From assembly GCA_036924285.1 (NCBI GenBank), contig JAYKYS010000012.1:248001-312000 (forward strand): a stretch of 64,000 nt of DNA, given 5' to 3'. Every line of letters begins with the position of its first letter. The stretch's first letter is position 1. The position numbers and the translations under genes were made by a program. Positions 25,166 through 36,549 of this stretch are shown here, in pieces. The DNA comes from Asterella californica. Taxonomy: Eukaryota; Streptophyta; Marchantiopsida; Marchantiales; Aytoniaceae. The notes beneath the pieces were generated by a model. It was not told where the DNA came from. It saw only the letters and a list, made by a program, of their open reading frames with translations, and made no database searches.

Positions 25166-25339
25166 GCCTGACAATCAGCATCCCAAACGGCGGAATGCCG
25201 TTTGGGGAGTGCCTGAGAACTAAATTCTGTCTCCAGCCTAACGTCGAGAGAGGTAGTTATCATTTTCCATTTAATTTGGGATCCCTAGCCGTATTTATCG
25301 CCTGCTCCAAGAAGTTTTTTTTTTGGGGAAAGGAGCTGT

Positions 25340-25635
25340 TTTCTTTATGTTATAAAATATTTATATAACTGTTATATGAATATTTTAGATTAAGTATAAT
25401 AAATATATTAAATAATATTAAAATATTAACTGTTAATTGTTCCAAGAACAGTAAAATATGTTGTTAAAAAACCCATAAGTTCTGTGCAGGTCTACGCAGT
25501 ACAAGTCCGGGAGCCTAGTATACAAAGATGGTATATTAATAGATGCATTCATTTTTTATCTAACCCTTCCCGTCGGCAGGGTTAGGTAAAAAATGAATGC
25601 AGCCCTCTTCCATCTTCAGATGGAAGAGGTGAATA
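25340..25635 (+). repeat. Two-hairpin repeat
   Basis: The core contains ACCCATAAGTTCTGTGCAGG and AGTACAAGTCCGGGAGC. Hairpin 1 spans 25544-25601 with 24-base arms around a 10-base loop and a single T/G opposition. Its outer arm (TGCATTCATTTTTTA) is unlike that of neighbouring copies, yet pairs fully. Hairpin 2 (25604-25629) has 12-bp arms around TC. Confidence 0.9.
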
Positions 25636-25689
25636 AGCAACATAGGTATAAGCATCCCCAACAACTGAATATGCATGCAATCTGAACTT

Positions 25690-26020
25690 CTGGGAACTGG
25701 TGTTCTCTTTTTATTATTAGAGAATTATATATATATTAAATAATATATATATATACTAAGTAGATGTAAATAATTAAAATATTTTATAGATTTTATTTGT
25801 TAGCTCATGCTTGGAAACACAGAAAGAGCAGACAAAAACCCATAAGTCTAGACTGGATCCTCGCGCTTCAGAATGTACAAATCCGGGGCACTGTACTCAT
25901 GAATATATAGTTTTAATCAGGCGTTCAATTTAATACCTAACCCTTCCTGACGTAAAGGTTAGGTATTAAATTAAACGGACATGCATTTCCCCCTCTTCCG
26001 AACTCGGAAGAGGGTGACTA
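25690..26020 (+). repeat. Two-hairpin repeat
   Basis: The core contains ACCCATAAGTCTAG, GCGCTTCAG and TACAAATCCGGGG. Hairpin 1 spans 25922-25975 (ACCTAACC/GGTTAGGT, fully complementary at the variable pair). Hairpin 2 spans 25991-26014 with perfect 11-bp arms (CCCTCTTCCGA/TCGGAAGAGGG) around AC. TATGCATGC follows, as in the copy at 25.1 kb. Confidence 0.9.
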
Positions 26021-26969
26021 TGCATGCTCATGAAAGAAACTGAATATCCTTCCAAGACCGTCTACGGTAGCCAAGAATACGGCAGAAGATTACAAGCAGG
26101 AAATGAGGGCGAAGTTCATCTTAATAGTTGCAGTTTAATTTCAAATTAAAAAAGAGTACATTACAGTGACATGGAAATAATTTGAAAATGCTGTGTAATA
26201 GAATTTAATCTAAATGCAAGGAAGATTAAACTTGACAATATTGTTCAAAACACGTATAATAAACAAAAAAGATAAAATTTAAAAAAAAACACATAAAATT
26301 TAATTTTATATTTGAAATGGTTAAAATAAAAGTATACGTTTAATTTTATATTTAACAATAGTAAACAAAGAATCACCTGATGCAGATCAAGAGAAACAGA
26401 GAACAGAATATAGCTCATCAACCAGAGTTATAGTTGCTCTTCTTCTAGAGAACATTGCCACTCTTTCGCTTTGGATGAAACGATTTATTTTGGGTGTGAT
26501 TTTGTTTTCCAGAAATAATTTCTAGAATGGTTAAAAGGATGAAAGGAATAAAGACGAATGACAATGATACGTGGGTGTGATTTTTCACTGATCCATGTTA
26601 TACATAATTGATAAACACGATGATCGAATAGACAGAATCAATGACCATGATTTGGGAACACGGCTCTAGCGACACCAGAATTTCACATACGACACTGCAA
26701 AACGAATGTTTATAAACAAGAGAAATTTCAACATCACTACTTGAATAACATAAGTGAAAACACAGAAAGGAAGTTTTGAAAATAGAGGGCTCACACAAAG
26801 TTCATGACAATTAGCAGTATTCAAGGTAGACAATATACATTTAAATAAACTGTAAGAAAACCGTCTCTAGACATTTTTACTCCCTTTTCATTTTCTACGA
26901 AACTAATCTAGAAAGTGAATAAATAGCTATTTGTGATGAACATAAACTATAGCTCACAAGAGTACTTTT
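26021..26969. other. AT-rich intergenic DNA
   Basis: No gene or recognisable repeat is seen. Confidence 0.45.
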
Positions 26970-27650
26970 ATGAAATTCCACCTCCAATCCTCAAACCGTT
27001 TGCTCAAAGTCAACCAAGTAGGCGAAATCACTCTTTTTCTTCAAGATCCGTCGCGTTGTAATATGAACTTTGACAACCTAGTGCTCTCAACTCGAACTTC
27101 CAATTGGGTTCAAACTTCACAAGAATTTCCCTCTAATCTTTCACTAATACTCTCTGGACTTTTAGCTTCAGACCCCAAACCAATTGTCCGAAATGGATCA
27201 AGCCTTCATCTCTGCTAACTTATGAGTTTTACAGACCCCGGTGGCTAAAATCCACGACCTCAACACCTTCTCTTAACCAAATGAGCTGAAATCTCACGTG
27301 TGGTAAGCTGATAAGACACATTTCAATATTGGATATTTTCTCTTAGAGATTTGATCTCATGCTCATGGAGCAACTGAATCCTTGAATCCAAGCAAAATGT
27401 TTTTACTTCTATTTCTCAACTGTCACAGTCAACTTCAATTGACAACACCGAAAGATTTTCTCTCAAACTCTTGAGACATTCAGAAACATAACTTGAGGTA
27501 TCGATTCAACCCCTCTGACTTTAAACGATCATAACACTCCGCTCAGAACTCCAAATGATCTTCACCTTCAGATTTAGCCCAACTCCAGAGCTCTAACGAG
27601 ACCTCACACTCTTCCAATGACCCCCAGGAAGACCTCCGAAACTCCAACTC
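26970..27650 (-). repeat. LTR-like repeat, copy 1 of 2
   Basis: This matches 33650-34380 in the same orientation, for example TTCCACCTCCAA, CCAACCAAGTAGG, TGGCTAAAATCCACGACC, CTTAACCAAATGAGCTGAAA and CAGAACTCCAAAT. The two copies bracket a minus-strand protease relic, so they may be the LTRs of one decayed Ty3 element. TG/CA ends were not established. Confidence 0.6.
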
Positions 27651-28056
27651 CATCCTTGGAACTTGGATGAACTTGAATGACCGAAGATGGACCAATAAGA
27701 AAGAAGATTGGAGATCACTTTGTCTCCTACTTGGCACTATAGCTCGAGTTGTAACCGTAAAACACTCTCACATCTTCAAAGCTTGAACCAAAATACTTCG
27801 GATCATAATCTTAACGTAAGATAATCATCCTTGTCGAGCGATAGAGATAACGATGAGAGAAAAATACTCAAGATTCAATACAAAGTCAAGATGATGACCT
27901 TGAATCGATCTACGATGAAAAATATGACAAAAGAGAATGAGAAAGTCATCACTTGATTTTAATACTCATCACCAAAATTCCTCACGATCCATGCACGATG
28001 ACCGATCTTTTGTCGGTAGTGATCAGACGTTGAAACAGACGTTGGCTGGTCAAAAA

Positions 28057-28326
28057 TTATACCGCTCTCGTCTCATCTTGTCTTCGGATCCTAGCATAAG
28101 CAGATCCGTCGTCTAGTATCCTCGTCTCCATTTGAGTTGTTGTGATGAAAAGTTGACCAAGAATGAGCGGGTATGATGTTGCTTCTTGAAGAAAAAAGTT
28201 TTGCTCGATAGCAACATCACCTATGCGCACTCTAACGTCTGGACAAGCTCCATACAAATCTCTTCTTGTGTTGTTGGCCGTTCTTATGACCCACCCATGC
28301 TCTGTGTCGATAGACAAGTCCATCAT
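28057..28326 (-). pseudogene. Ty3/gypsy retropepsin-region fragment
   Basis: The minus-strand frame reads VRIGDVAIEQNFFLQEATSY then PLILGQLFITT, the pattern of the second half of a gypsy aspartic protease (hydrophobic strands, then a P-x-ILG turn). The catalytic D-[ST]-G part is not within the open frame. It lies between the two LTR-like repeats. Confidence 0.6.
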
Positions 28327-28329
28327 CTC

Positions 28330-29400
28330 CTCATGAACTCATCACCAAAGTAGGCAACGAACCATTGTTGAAAGTGATTGCGATCGATGTAGTGAAACTT
28401 GATATGAAACTTATTCAAAAATAAAAGATCCGGAACTCGGATCAATTCTCCCTCCATGAGTATAACTCTCGTGGCTCCTCACCCTCCATGTAAGACACTA
28501 AGAAACACTCACGAAACATCATGCAAAAAAGAATACCTCCACGAACCCTTGATCCTCTATCTTATACACAAATTTGAGAACAAGAGTCACTCACGAGAAT
28601 GTCCATGGATCACTGAGCTGACACGACTCATTATCATGCAATCTCATATCTTAGATAATCATGAACGTGACACATAATAAGCTGTCAAGTGAGTTACATG
28701 AAAAGATTCTTGAGACACAAAAATAACACAATACAAGTTCTATGCTAAATTCACATGTGAGTCGTGTCACAACACGACAATGGTTGACGAAATGAGGAAC
28801 TGTTGTCTGACAGAGAGTATGCCTCACGATGGACTAAGATTAAGACGTGTGAGTTGACAGACAGTCGACTTTGAAATGAGCGGTTACTAGTTATTTACTG
28901 TATTATTTTAATGACACATAGTTACTTCAATTTTGACTTATCTAAAATTTTGATTTAGCGTAATTACTTAAACCTTGATCATCTTAAATCTCCATTAATA
29001 TTGTTCTTGACTCCATTGCTTAAATATTTAGATGATTTAACTTTATGATCAAACGCATCTTTGTGGATGATCTTACTTGATCTTTTTTAAGAAAGTTTTT
29101 GGCTAAAATCAAATAAATCGAGTGTCTACAGTTTTATCTTTATTTTATTTTTAATTGTAATGGTGGTTATCGTTTCAGTATTATCTACATAGGAACAATT
29201 TATCTTGAATTGTGACTTACACCTATGGTACATATCATGAATTGGTCTTTGAGTTTCAGTAAGTTATCTCAAAAACATTATAATGTTGACCTACTCCAGT
29301 TCCCAATCAGCAAATACTTACAAGAAACAGATGATATGTTTAGTATACTTGAAAATCCTTTATCTATCGTTCCAAATGAGGAAAAGCTTCCAAACATTTT
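28330..29400. other. Degenerate retroelement-flanking DNA
   Basis: No open frame with a recognisable domain. Probably internal remains of the element above. Confidence 0.35.
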
Positions 29401-29419
29401 TGCACAATTTGTGACATGG

Positions 29420-31030
29420 TATGTCATAATTATTGATTTACAAGAAGTGATATTTTGATTTATATGTTAATATTTTTACTATTTTTTTATTAACATATAT
29501 TTATTGAATTAAAATGAAATACTAAATATCATTGACTGATTTTTAAGAACTTATTTTCCACAAGGCATACCAAGATCACGAGGGACATACTAGTTGAGTT
29601 TCATCAGCATATTACGGTCAAAAAATTAAAATGGTCTGATGTTAGTTCTAGAGGAGTCTTTGAAATCAAACAACGCAACCAAGTCACAGATACTGAATTA
29701 AACTTCTCGGAGATGTTGTCTTCCCCCAAGGATGTCTAACAGAGGGGTCCCCTCGTCATCAAATACTTGTAATTTGGTCATGTCATGACCTCGTTTTCAC
29801 AAGCAGATGGTTTGGAATAACGAAATATGGCCACAAAATTTCCACATCTCTGAATACAAGAATATTTTACATCTTTTAAAGTTGATTTTTGGAACTCATT
29901 AGTTCCGTACTGGATTAATTTTCTCAATTTGTATGATTTATAAGACTCTAAATTTAATATTAAATCAATGGAATGCAAACTTCAAGATCCAAAGATACAT
30001 CATATCATACAATATGAAAATATAAAATTTCAACTTGATACGACTGGCAGAAAAAGTTTTATCGTCAGAAATTAGAAATTCCAAAATAGTTTCACATTTT
30101 TACAACACTCCATACACTAGTATCACACAAAAACTTAAAGTAATCTTGTGAAAATGAGCAAAATAATCTTGAACTTTTGATTACTCATTTTTGTAATGAT
30201 GGTTGACTTCCAGAATGACGTTAAAATAATTAGGGGGCATGCGAGTTACTTGGTGCATCTCTTGGGACTCCGTCTCGTTTGAACCGTCTCTAGTACGGGA
30301 CATTTGAAGCCTGCTAGACTCCCGACAATGGTTCAAGATTCTAAGTCACACGTTTGATGACATGGAAGGTTTGACATAGAGACAAAAGTGGCTGAAACTA
30401 TAATTTATGGGCATGGATGGATGAACCTTTCTTTGTTGAAAAACTTTCCGTGAAGAAAGTTTGTGAAACCAAGTGTTCTGCTAATTTTTGGGGTCCCTAA
30501 ACCAAATATTGACACCTCTGGTAACCCAGTACCGTGGTTCTTTGGAGACCTTTCCGTGGGATTGTGTAAATTTGCAGAATGATATTTATTTGTATGAAAA
30601 ATAACGGTAGAGTTGGATTACATACACAAAGGAATCATGCATTTGATCGGCTATAAGTTAGATTGAGACCGTCTTTGTGTAAAATATGACGAAAATTCAA
30701 CAAGTAACCCTGAAAAAGCTTGGCGACCAGTGATTGACACTTTTAGCTTAGGGTCAATAATGTTTTGAGTAAATCAAAAGATGCATTTGAGGTTTTGTTT
30801 TCATTTGGGAGGGCAAACGGAAACATCTTCAGCTCAAACTTTCTGGAGTGGTTGTCCTCCCATAAAGAGTGTGTGTGGTTTTCTCAAATTCTGGAATTGG
30901 GTGCACGTAACATCCCAAAAACCAATACACGTCTTCTTGAAAGTCTTTTTGCTGGAGCATGCAGTTCCTAGTGATCACAAGCGTCTAACCTTTTGCACAA
31001 TTGTCACAGGATGTCATAATTTGAAATTCC
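29420..31030 (+). repeat. ~1.3-kb repeat unit, copy 1 (with tail of a preceding unit)
   Basis: Segments match, in the same order, the copies at 36.5-39.1 kb: TTTTCACAAGCAG near 29793, TTGAAGCCTGCTAG near 30305, CACTTTTAGCTTA near 30738 and GGTATGTCATAATTATTGAT near 29418. The 29420-29700 part is the end of an upstream unit. No coding frame is conserved between copies. Confidence 0.65.
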
Positions 31031-31064
31031 AGTGTGAGTCGATGTGTGCTTTAACAACAGACGG

Positions 31065-31423
31065 GTGATACATGTATCACACCTCCGACGTGAATGGTGT
31101 TCGCTGCTAGAACAGACGGTGAAGCCGGCAACAGTTCTCCATAGCTCTTTCTCATTGCCACTAAAACAGACGTGTGAAAGTGAAGTCACGACAAGAAGTC
31201 AGAGGTTTGTATTGTTAGCTCAGGCAAGAGATTCTGTTTAGATAACTCCGATGCTCCAGTCTTTCTATATCAGTATCACTACTCTGAAGTTAGTAGTATA
31301 TCTTTCGTAATCAGACGAGTGATACGTGTATCACTGTCTTAAATCAAGAGGTAGTGATATTGGTATCATACTCAGCGGTTAATGGTCTCTTCTTCGCAAA
31401 TGGACCAGTGATACATGTATCAC
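31065..31423. repeat. Cluster of 16-bp palindromes GTGATACATGTATCAC
   Basis: Perfect at 31065-31080 and 31408-31423. Near-perfect at 31319-31334 (GTGATACGTGTATCAC) and 31354-31369 (GTGATATTGGTATCAT). Flanks are partly conserved (GAC before, CTCTGAC or CTCCGAC after two of them). Two further copies lie at 34664-34715. Confidence 0.8.
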
Positions 31424-32093
31424 TTCTCTGACTATGTGTCTCCGCATTATGAACAAGCCAGTGCTACTGACATCTCTCTCCGAAGTGATTTGTTTCAAAA
31501 ATACAAGAATCAATAATATCCAGTTTAAGTCGATGTAAGTTAACTTCAAGTCGAGAGAAAAAGCAAAATCATTTTTAAAAATAAATGTCAACATCAGGAA
31601 TAATCTACTGTGACTCAACTACCAGCAAACAACTACACTCATGTTGATTAATCTACCTCCTCTTCTTCGGACTCAGTTTGGATCATATTCTCTTAGTCCA
31701 TAAAAGTTTCTTTAATGAGTTTTGAGTCATTTGCACGTATGATTTTGTTATTGTTCAAGACAATATTGGATCTGAAATTTTTATCTCTAACAGATTAATC
31801 GTATCTACTTTTGACTTTTTTTTCTCTCGACTCCTCCTTTTTCAAGATGCCATATCCCATCGGATGCTCCAAAGTGACAATAGTGTAGCATGTAATCTTT
31901 ATGACTGTTGGTACGTTCTGCTAAACACTAAGAAGCTTGTTAACCTTTACCAACAAGAATAGCTTTTGCCCTTGGTCCTTGTAAGTAGTAACTGCAACGA
32001 AAGTGTTCACTTCCAAATCTTTGAAGTCACCGGGTGTCTCCGTTAGAGCTTGTGCTTTTCTTCTACCAGTGTACATTGGCCTTGAAGGTCTTG

Positions 32094-33186
32094 CTATTTT
32101 TCTTGGAGAATCTGATCCAATTCATCGTCTACTTCTTCCAGTTCAACAGTTTTCTCCTCCATTGGTAGAGCAACATTGCTCGTCACATGTAACTGAAATG
32201 GAATTTTGTGCTCTCTTGACTTCATGTAATTCTCTATGAAGTCGTACTGGAGATCAAAGAAATCATCCCACCATTTGACATTGTTCTTTGTGCAGTGAGC
32301 ATGTTCAACATCAATAACCTTCATGTAACTCTCGGTGGACTCTCACATCATTGGCTTCAACGACTTTAAAGCACTGACAGTGCAGCATAAATAGTTACAC
32401 AAGAAATATAATTCAGGTACTCCACACGCTGTCACCACTCTCGATCCATAGATTATTTCTTTGCTCACATTTGTGTCTCTCAAAAACCGTATCTATTTTG
32501 ATCCTAAATTGTTTTTGGATGTCATGAAGCTCTTCAACTGCACGAGGTGAAGCATCATTCACTAACTTTTTAAAATCCATTGTCCCATTGACAATATGAC
32601 TTTCAAGATCGGTGTGTAAGCTTCTTCTGGAATTGTTTGCAGCACAGGAAGTCCTAAAGCCTTTTTGAGAGCTAACCATTTTGCAAAACAACTTGTAGGG
32701 AATATGTGGATGTGCCCTACAAGTAAGAACCCCAACAAGATATTCTAGAAAACCTCCATTTTCAACCAACATTTCAAGTATGCAAACTTGTTCTTGTTTT
32801 CTCTAGCTGTGTTGTCCAATTGCAAATAGAGCACTTTAGGCAACGGTCTTCTCATTCGGTCAAGATTTCATGTAGTACTGTCATCATCAAGTTCAAATCG
32901 TTATGGATGTTTGATGGCATGTAAAAGACATTTGCGATAAGTTTATGATGGAATTTCATAAAATTGATGACATGGATGGATGTGAAGTATTTCTCGTCCA
33001 AGTTTTTTGGTGTCCTTGTGTAATGAGATATATTTGTCTTCTTCTGATCCATCCATCGACTTGAGAAAACATGTATTTTGCTAGATTTTTCAAAGATAGA
33101 GCATGAAGTTTGGTTTGAGAATACACGAGTATCTGGTTGTAGAGAGATACAACAAGAACTTCGACCAACTCGTCTTCAATACCCAA
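32094..33186 (-). pseudogene. Unidentified, frame-broken coding remnant
   Basis: Four minus-strand frames run in order with protein-like composition: 33186-32956, 33052-32852, 32772-32413 and 32324-32094. The first two overlap in different frames near 33050, as if joined by a frameshift: ..SLKNLAKYMFSQ in one continues in style as ..HYTRTPKNLDEKYFTSIHVI in the other. The last ends in an acidic stretch (KTVELEEVDDELDQILQEK). I do not recognise the family. It could be a decayed single-copy gene, an intron-containing gene, or an unfamiliar transposon protein. Confidence 0.35.
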
Positions 33187-33649
33187 TCTTTCAAGCTTTG
33201 TCTTGGTTTCTACTGACCTAGCTTGACCTCAAGTGTAACCACGTGCACCACACAACACAAATATGCGTTCAACCTTATTCTAAGTACAAGAAAGGTTCAT
33301 ACATAATAAACATATGTTTGAATCATAGAAGCACATTCAGATGTGCACTAGCAATTACACTTCACTGTTTTCTCTGATAAACTATCTAAACACTCAATTT
33401 TTGACTTATTACGGTCGTTAATATGAAGATGAGTCTTCTAGCAATAGATAGCCTGCTGTACAAGCTTTCCAACAAAGTAAAGCATGCACACAACAAGCAA
33501 CGATGAGCACAAGGTGTGGTGTCGAAGACAACGATATCTCGCTGTTAGATATTTCTAATTAACAACCTCGACATAGTGTGACGTCTTATATGAGTATGAT
33601 TTGCGTGCCGAATTCACAACATAACTCCTTCATCTCACTTGTAGCACCT
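33187..33649. other. Intergenic
   Basis: Nothing recognisable seen. Confidence 0.4.
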
Positions 33650-34380
33650 CCAGGAAGTTCCACCTCCAAACCTCAAGTCGTTTGTTCAAAGCCAACCAAG
33701 TAGGAGAAATCAACTCCTTCGAAACCCATCACATTGTAATCTGAACTTCGGTAATCTCTTGCTCCTAGCTCGAACTTCCAACTGGACTCAAACTCATACG
33801 AAATCCTCTCTGATCCCTCACCACTACTCCCTGATATTTCAGCTTAAGACCCCAAACCAAATGGACCAAGCCTTTCATCTATGCTAATTTATGAGCTTTA
33901 CAGACCTCGATGGCTAAAATCCACGACCCCAACACCGTCTCTTAACCAAATGAGCTGAAATTTCACATGTAGTAAATTGATACATTCTCGTGCTCATGGA
34001 ACAACCCAATACTTGAATCTAAGCAAAACGGTTTTACTTATGTCTCTTAATTGTTACAGCAAACTTCAATCTATCATTTTGAGGTCAAATCCAACACAAA
34101 CGTAGGACTATTTTACATCAGTGCACCTAGCACAGCGTCAACTATCTAATCTCCTTGACAATGCTAAAACATCATCTCTCAAACTCTCGAGACACTCAGA
34201 AATATGACTCGGGTACCGATTTGATCTCCTTCTTTTCCGACTTTGAAAGATCATTACACTCTGCTCAGAACTCCAAATCGATCAATCTTCCTCTCCAGAT
34301 TGTAACCAGCTCTAGAGCTTTCCAACGAGACCTCACAATTCGTGAATGCTTGTCCGAGGAGACCTCTAAAACTCCAAAGT
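33650..34380 (-). repeat. LTR-like repeat, copy 2 of 2
   Basis: Partner of 26970-27650. The divergence between the copies is visible by eye at many positions, so an insertion would be old. If these are LTRs of a minus-strand element, this is the 5' one. No primer-binding site was recognised beside it. Confidence 0.6.
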
Positions 34381-34663
34381 AGTGTATATTATTATATAGT
34401 ATTATTATTAGTATAGTATTATGATACCTTTCTGCTTAACTCCTCAGTCTTGGTAACTACATCATTTATGATCATACTTAGTTCAAAACCATTCGTTTAA
34501 GTAAAAAAAAATTAAAAAATAGTTAATGCTTGAACTTGAGGTAGATGTGGGTACCACATCTATTTTTTTTAAAGATGACGAGTAGCCACGACGGAACATC
34601 CTCAAGTAAGTCTTTATTCTTCGCAATCCTCTTACATGAGAAGTCTTGTGAGCTCAGTAAGAA

Positions 34664-34715
34664 GTGATACATGTCTCACTCTTCACAAGTGTGGTCGATG
34701 TGATACATATATCAT
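34664..34715. repeat. Two further copies of the 16-bp palindrome
   Basis: GTGATACATGTCTCAC (34664-34679) and GTGATACATATATCAT (34700-34715), each one or two bases from the perfect palindrome at 31065 and 31408. Confidence 0.75.
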
Positions 34716-34719
34716 CTCC

Positions 34720-35829
34720 AATTCCACTGACATCTTGCGTCCAGAAGGTACAATCATTTGATAGAGAGTATGGAATGTTGGTGCAGAGACACATCAAAGT
34801 TGAAGCAAGATGATCGCATGAAAGGACACTCTGTCTGTTGATGCTAGTCAACTGATCCTATTTTGCATTTTAGCGAGAAATCCAACTTAGCTCCAATGTC
34901 CAAGAAATGTAGTTAGCAAAGGTTCGCACTAGAATACCTTGCTTGCTTGGCTTTCGATAGAAACCATATAAATTGGAGTACAAAGAAGAGTTTTAACTAA
35001 TGTCGACATGATATGAGCTCATCATGCCAATCGAGGTCAATGAAATTTTTGATCGATTTGGAGTAATAAAGGGAGAGTTATGCCAGATTGAAGTTCGGAT
35101 TGAGTTGAAATTACAACACAATTGTTGATTTTGGGGTTTTGAGTATCAATTCCAGCAGAAACAAGATAATCACCTCAGACCTACGTGGTTGCGTTCATTG
35201 TCAACAGAGCTACGACTTTCCAAAAAGTTTTATGTCATTTGAGTGAGTGAGTAATTCAAGACGACCGCTGAAGCAGAGGGGGTCTGAAAAGCTCTCAATC
35301 TAGAGCAACAACTTCAGAGCTCGAGATCTAGAGAACCGTGTACAACCAGTAGGTCAAATTTCACAGGGATGTTCAGCATGCTGTAGACTCCAAATCCTGT
35401 AAGAATGAGAGAAAGTGATCGAGCTAAGTTTCTGTTCTAGGTCGAAGTAGTCATCTAGGTGTCAAAAGTTACAGTAATTTTGTTAGTAAAAACGTTTTTG
35501 ATCATATCTCAGTGTTCAGATTTGATCTCAGACTGAAAGTTCATATGTGTGTTCAGAAAGGTCTCCTTTACATGTAGGGGAAGTTTGAAGTCTAAACCAT
35601 CATATGTTTCCTCTCTTTCAGTGTTAAAGTTCACAATCGGATCTTATTACTACTAGTTAGACCTGATTTTTGCTTTCTGAACATATTAGAGGACCCAACA
35701 GACATGTGTGAGTGTTTATAGTGCCTTGTTGTAACCTGAATCCTACCTCTTGAGTAAACAACACAGCCAAAAGCCCAGCGCTTTCCTAGGTGGACTGACA
35801 CTCCGACAATGCTCTTTCTATAAGAAAGC
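34720..35829. other. Retroelement-like noncoding DNA
   Basis: Phrases such as AGAGCTACGACTTTCCAAAA and AGCTCGAGATC resemble the style of Ty3 LTR or leader DNA, but no boundaries, primer site or open frame was found. Confidence 0.35.
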
Positions 35830-36480
35830 TTGTAGCTATTATTTACAATGTTTAGAAAAGGTTTGCTTGAAGTGTACCACAAATGAGGCTCCAATAGTAT
35901 TTTTGCTTTGATCTCCAAGCAAACGCGCTTCCTACAAGGATATATGAAAGTTTTTAGCTATTAATTACTATGTCTAGAAAATGTTTGCCTTGAAGTATAC
36001 AGCGAATGAGGCTCCAAGTGCACTTTCTTCCAAGATTTGCTTTGATCTCCAGAGCAAACAATCTTCTTACAATAATATAGTAAAGTTTTTAGCTATTATT
36101 TACATTGTCTAGAAAATGTTCGCTTTGAAATGTAAAACGAATGAGACACCAAAAGTATTTTTGTCCAAGATTTGCTCTGATCTCCAAAGCAAAAGTTCTT
36201 TTAACAAGGATATAGTAAAGCTATATTCTTGTATTTTACAATCTCTAGAAAATGTTCACCTTGAAATGTACAGCGAACGAGGCTTTCAAAAGCATTTTTG
36301 TCTAGGATTTGCTTTGATCTTTAGAGCAAACGTTCTTCCTACAAGGATGTATGGAAGCTTTTAGTTATTAATTACAATGGCTAGAGACATTTTGCCTTGA
36401 AGTCTATAGCATATGAAGCTCCAAAAGCATTCTAGAGGATGATTGCTCCTATCTCCTGAGCAAACGCTCCTCGTACATAC
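35830..36480 (+). repeat. Minisatellite, five units of ~130 bp
   Basis: Units start near 35830, 35953, 36080, 36225 and 36360. Each has AGCTATTATTTACAATGTCT-like, GAAAATGTTTGCCTTGAAGT-like, GAATGAGGCTCCAAAAG-like and TTTGCTTTGATCTCCAGAGC-like phrases. The frame at 36116-36364 spans two units and is a by-product of the repeat. Confidence 0.85.
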
Positions 36481-36549
36481 AAACGCTCTAATCTAAAATA
36501 CACGAGAGGTGAAAATAAATATCCATAAACTTGTAAATCACTCTAGACT

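Noticed and set aside
13036..26014. CTAACCCTT motifs as interstitial telomere repeats
   Set aside because: Plant telomeres are CCCTAAA repeats in tandem. Here CTAACCC occurs once per hairpin arm and its partner is the other arm.
36116..36364. 82-codon plus-strand frame
   Set aside because: It spans two units of the minisatellite and is not conserved between units.
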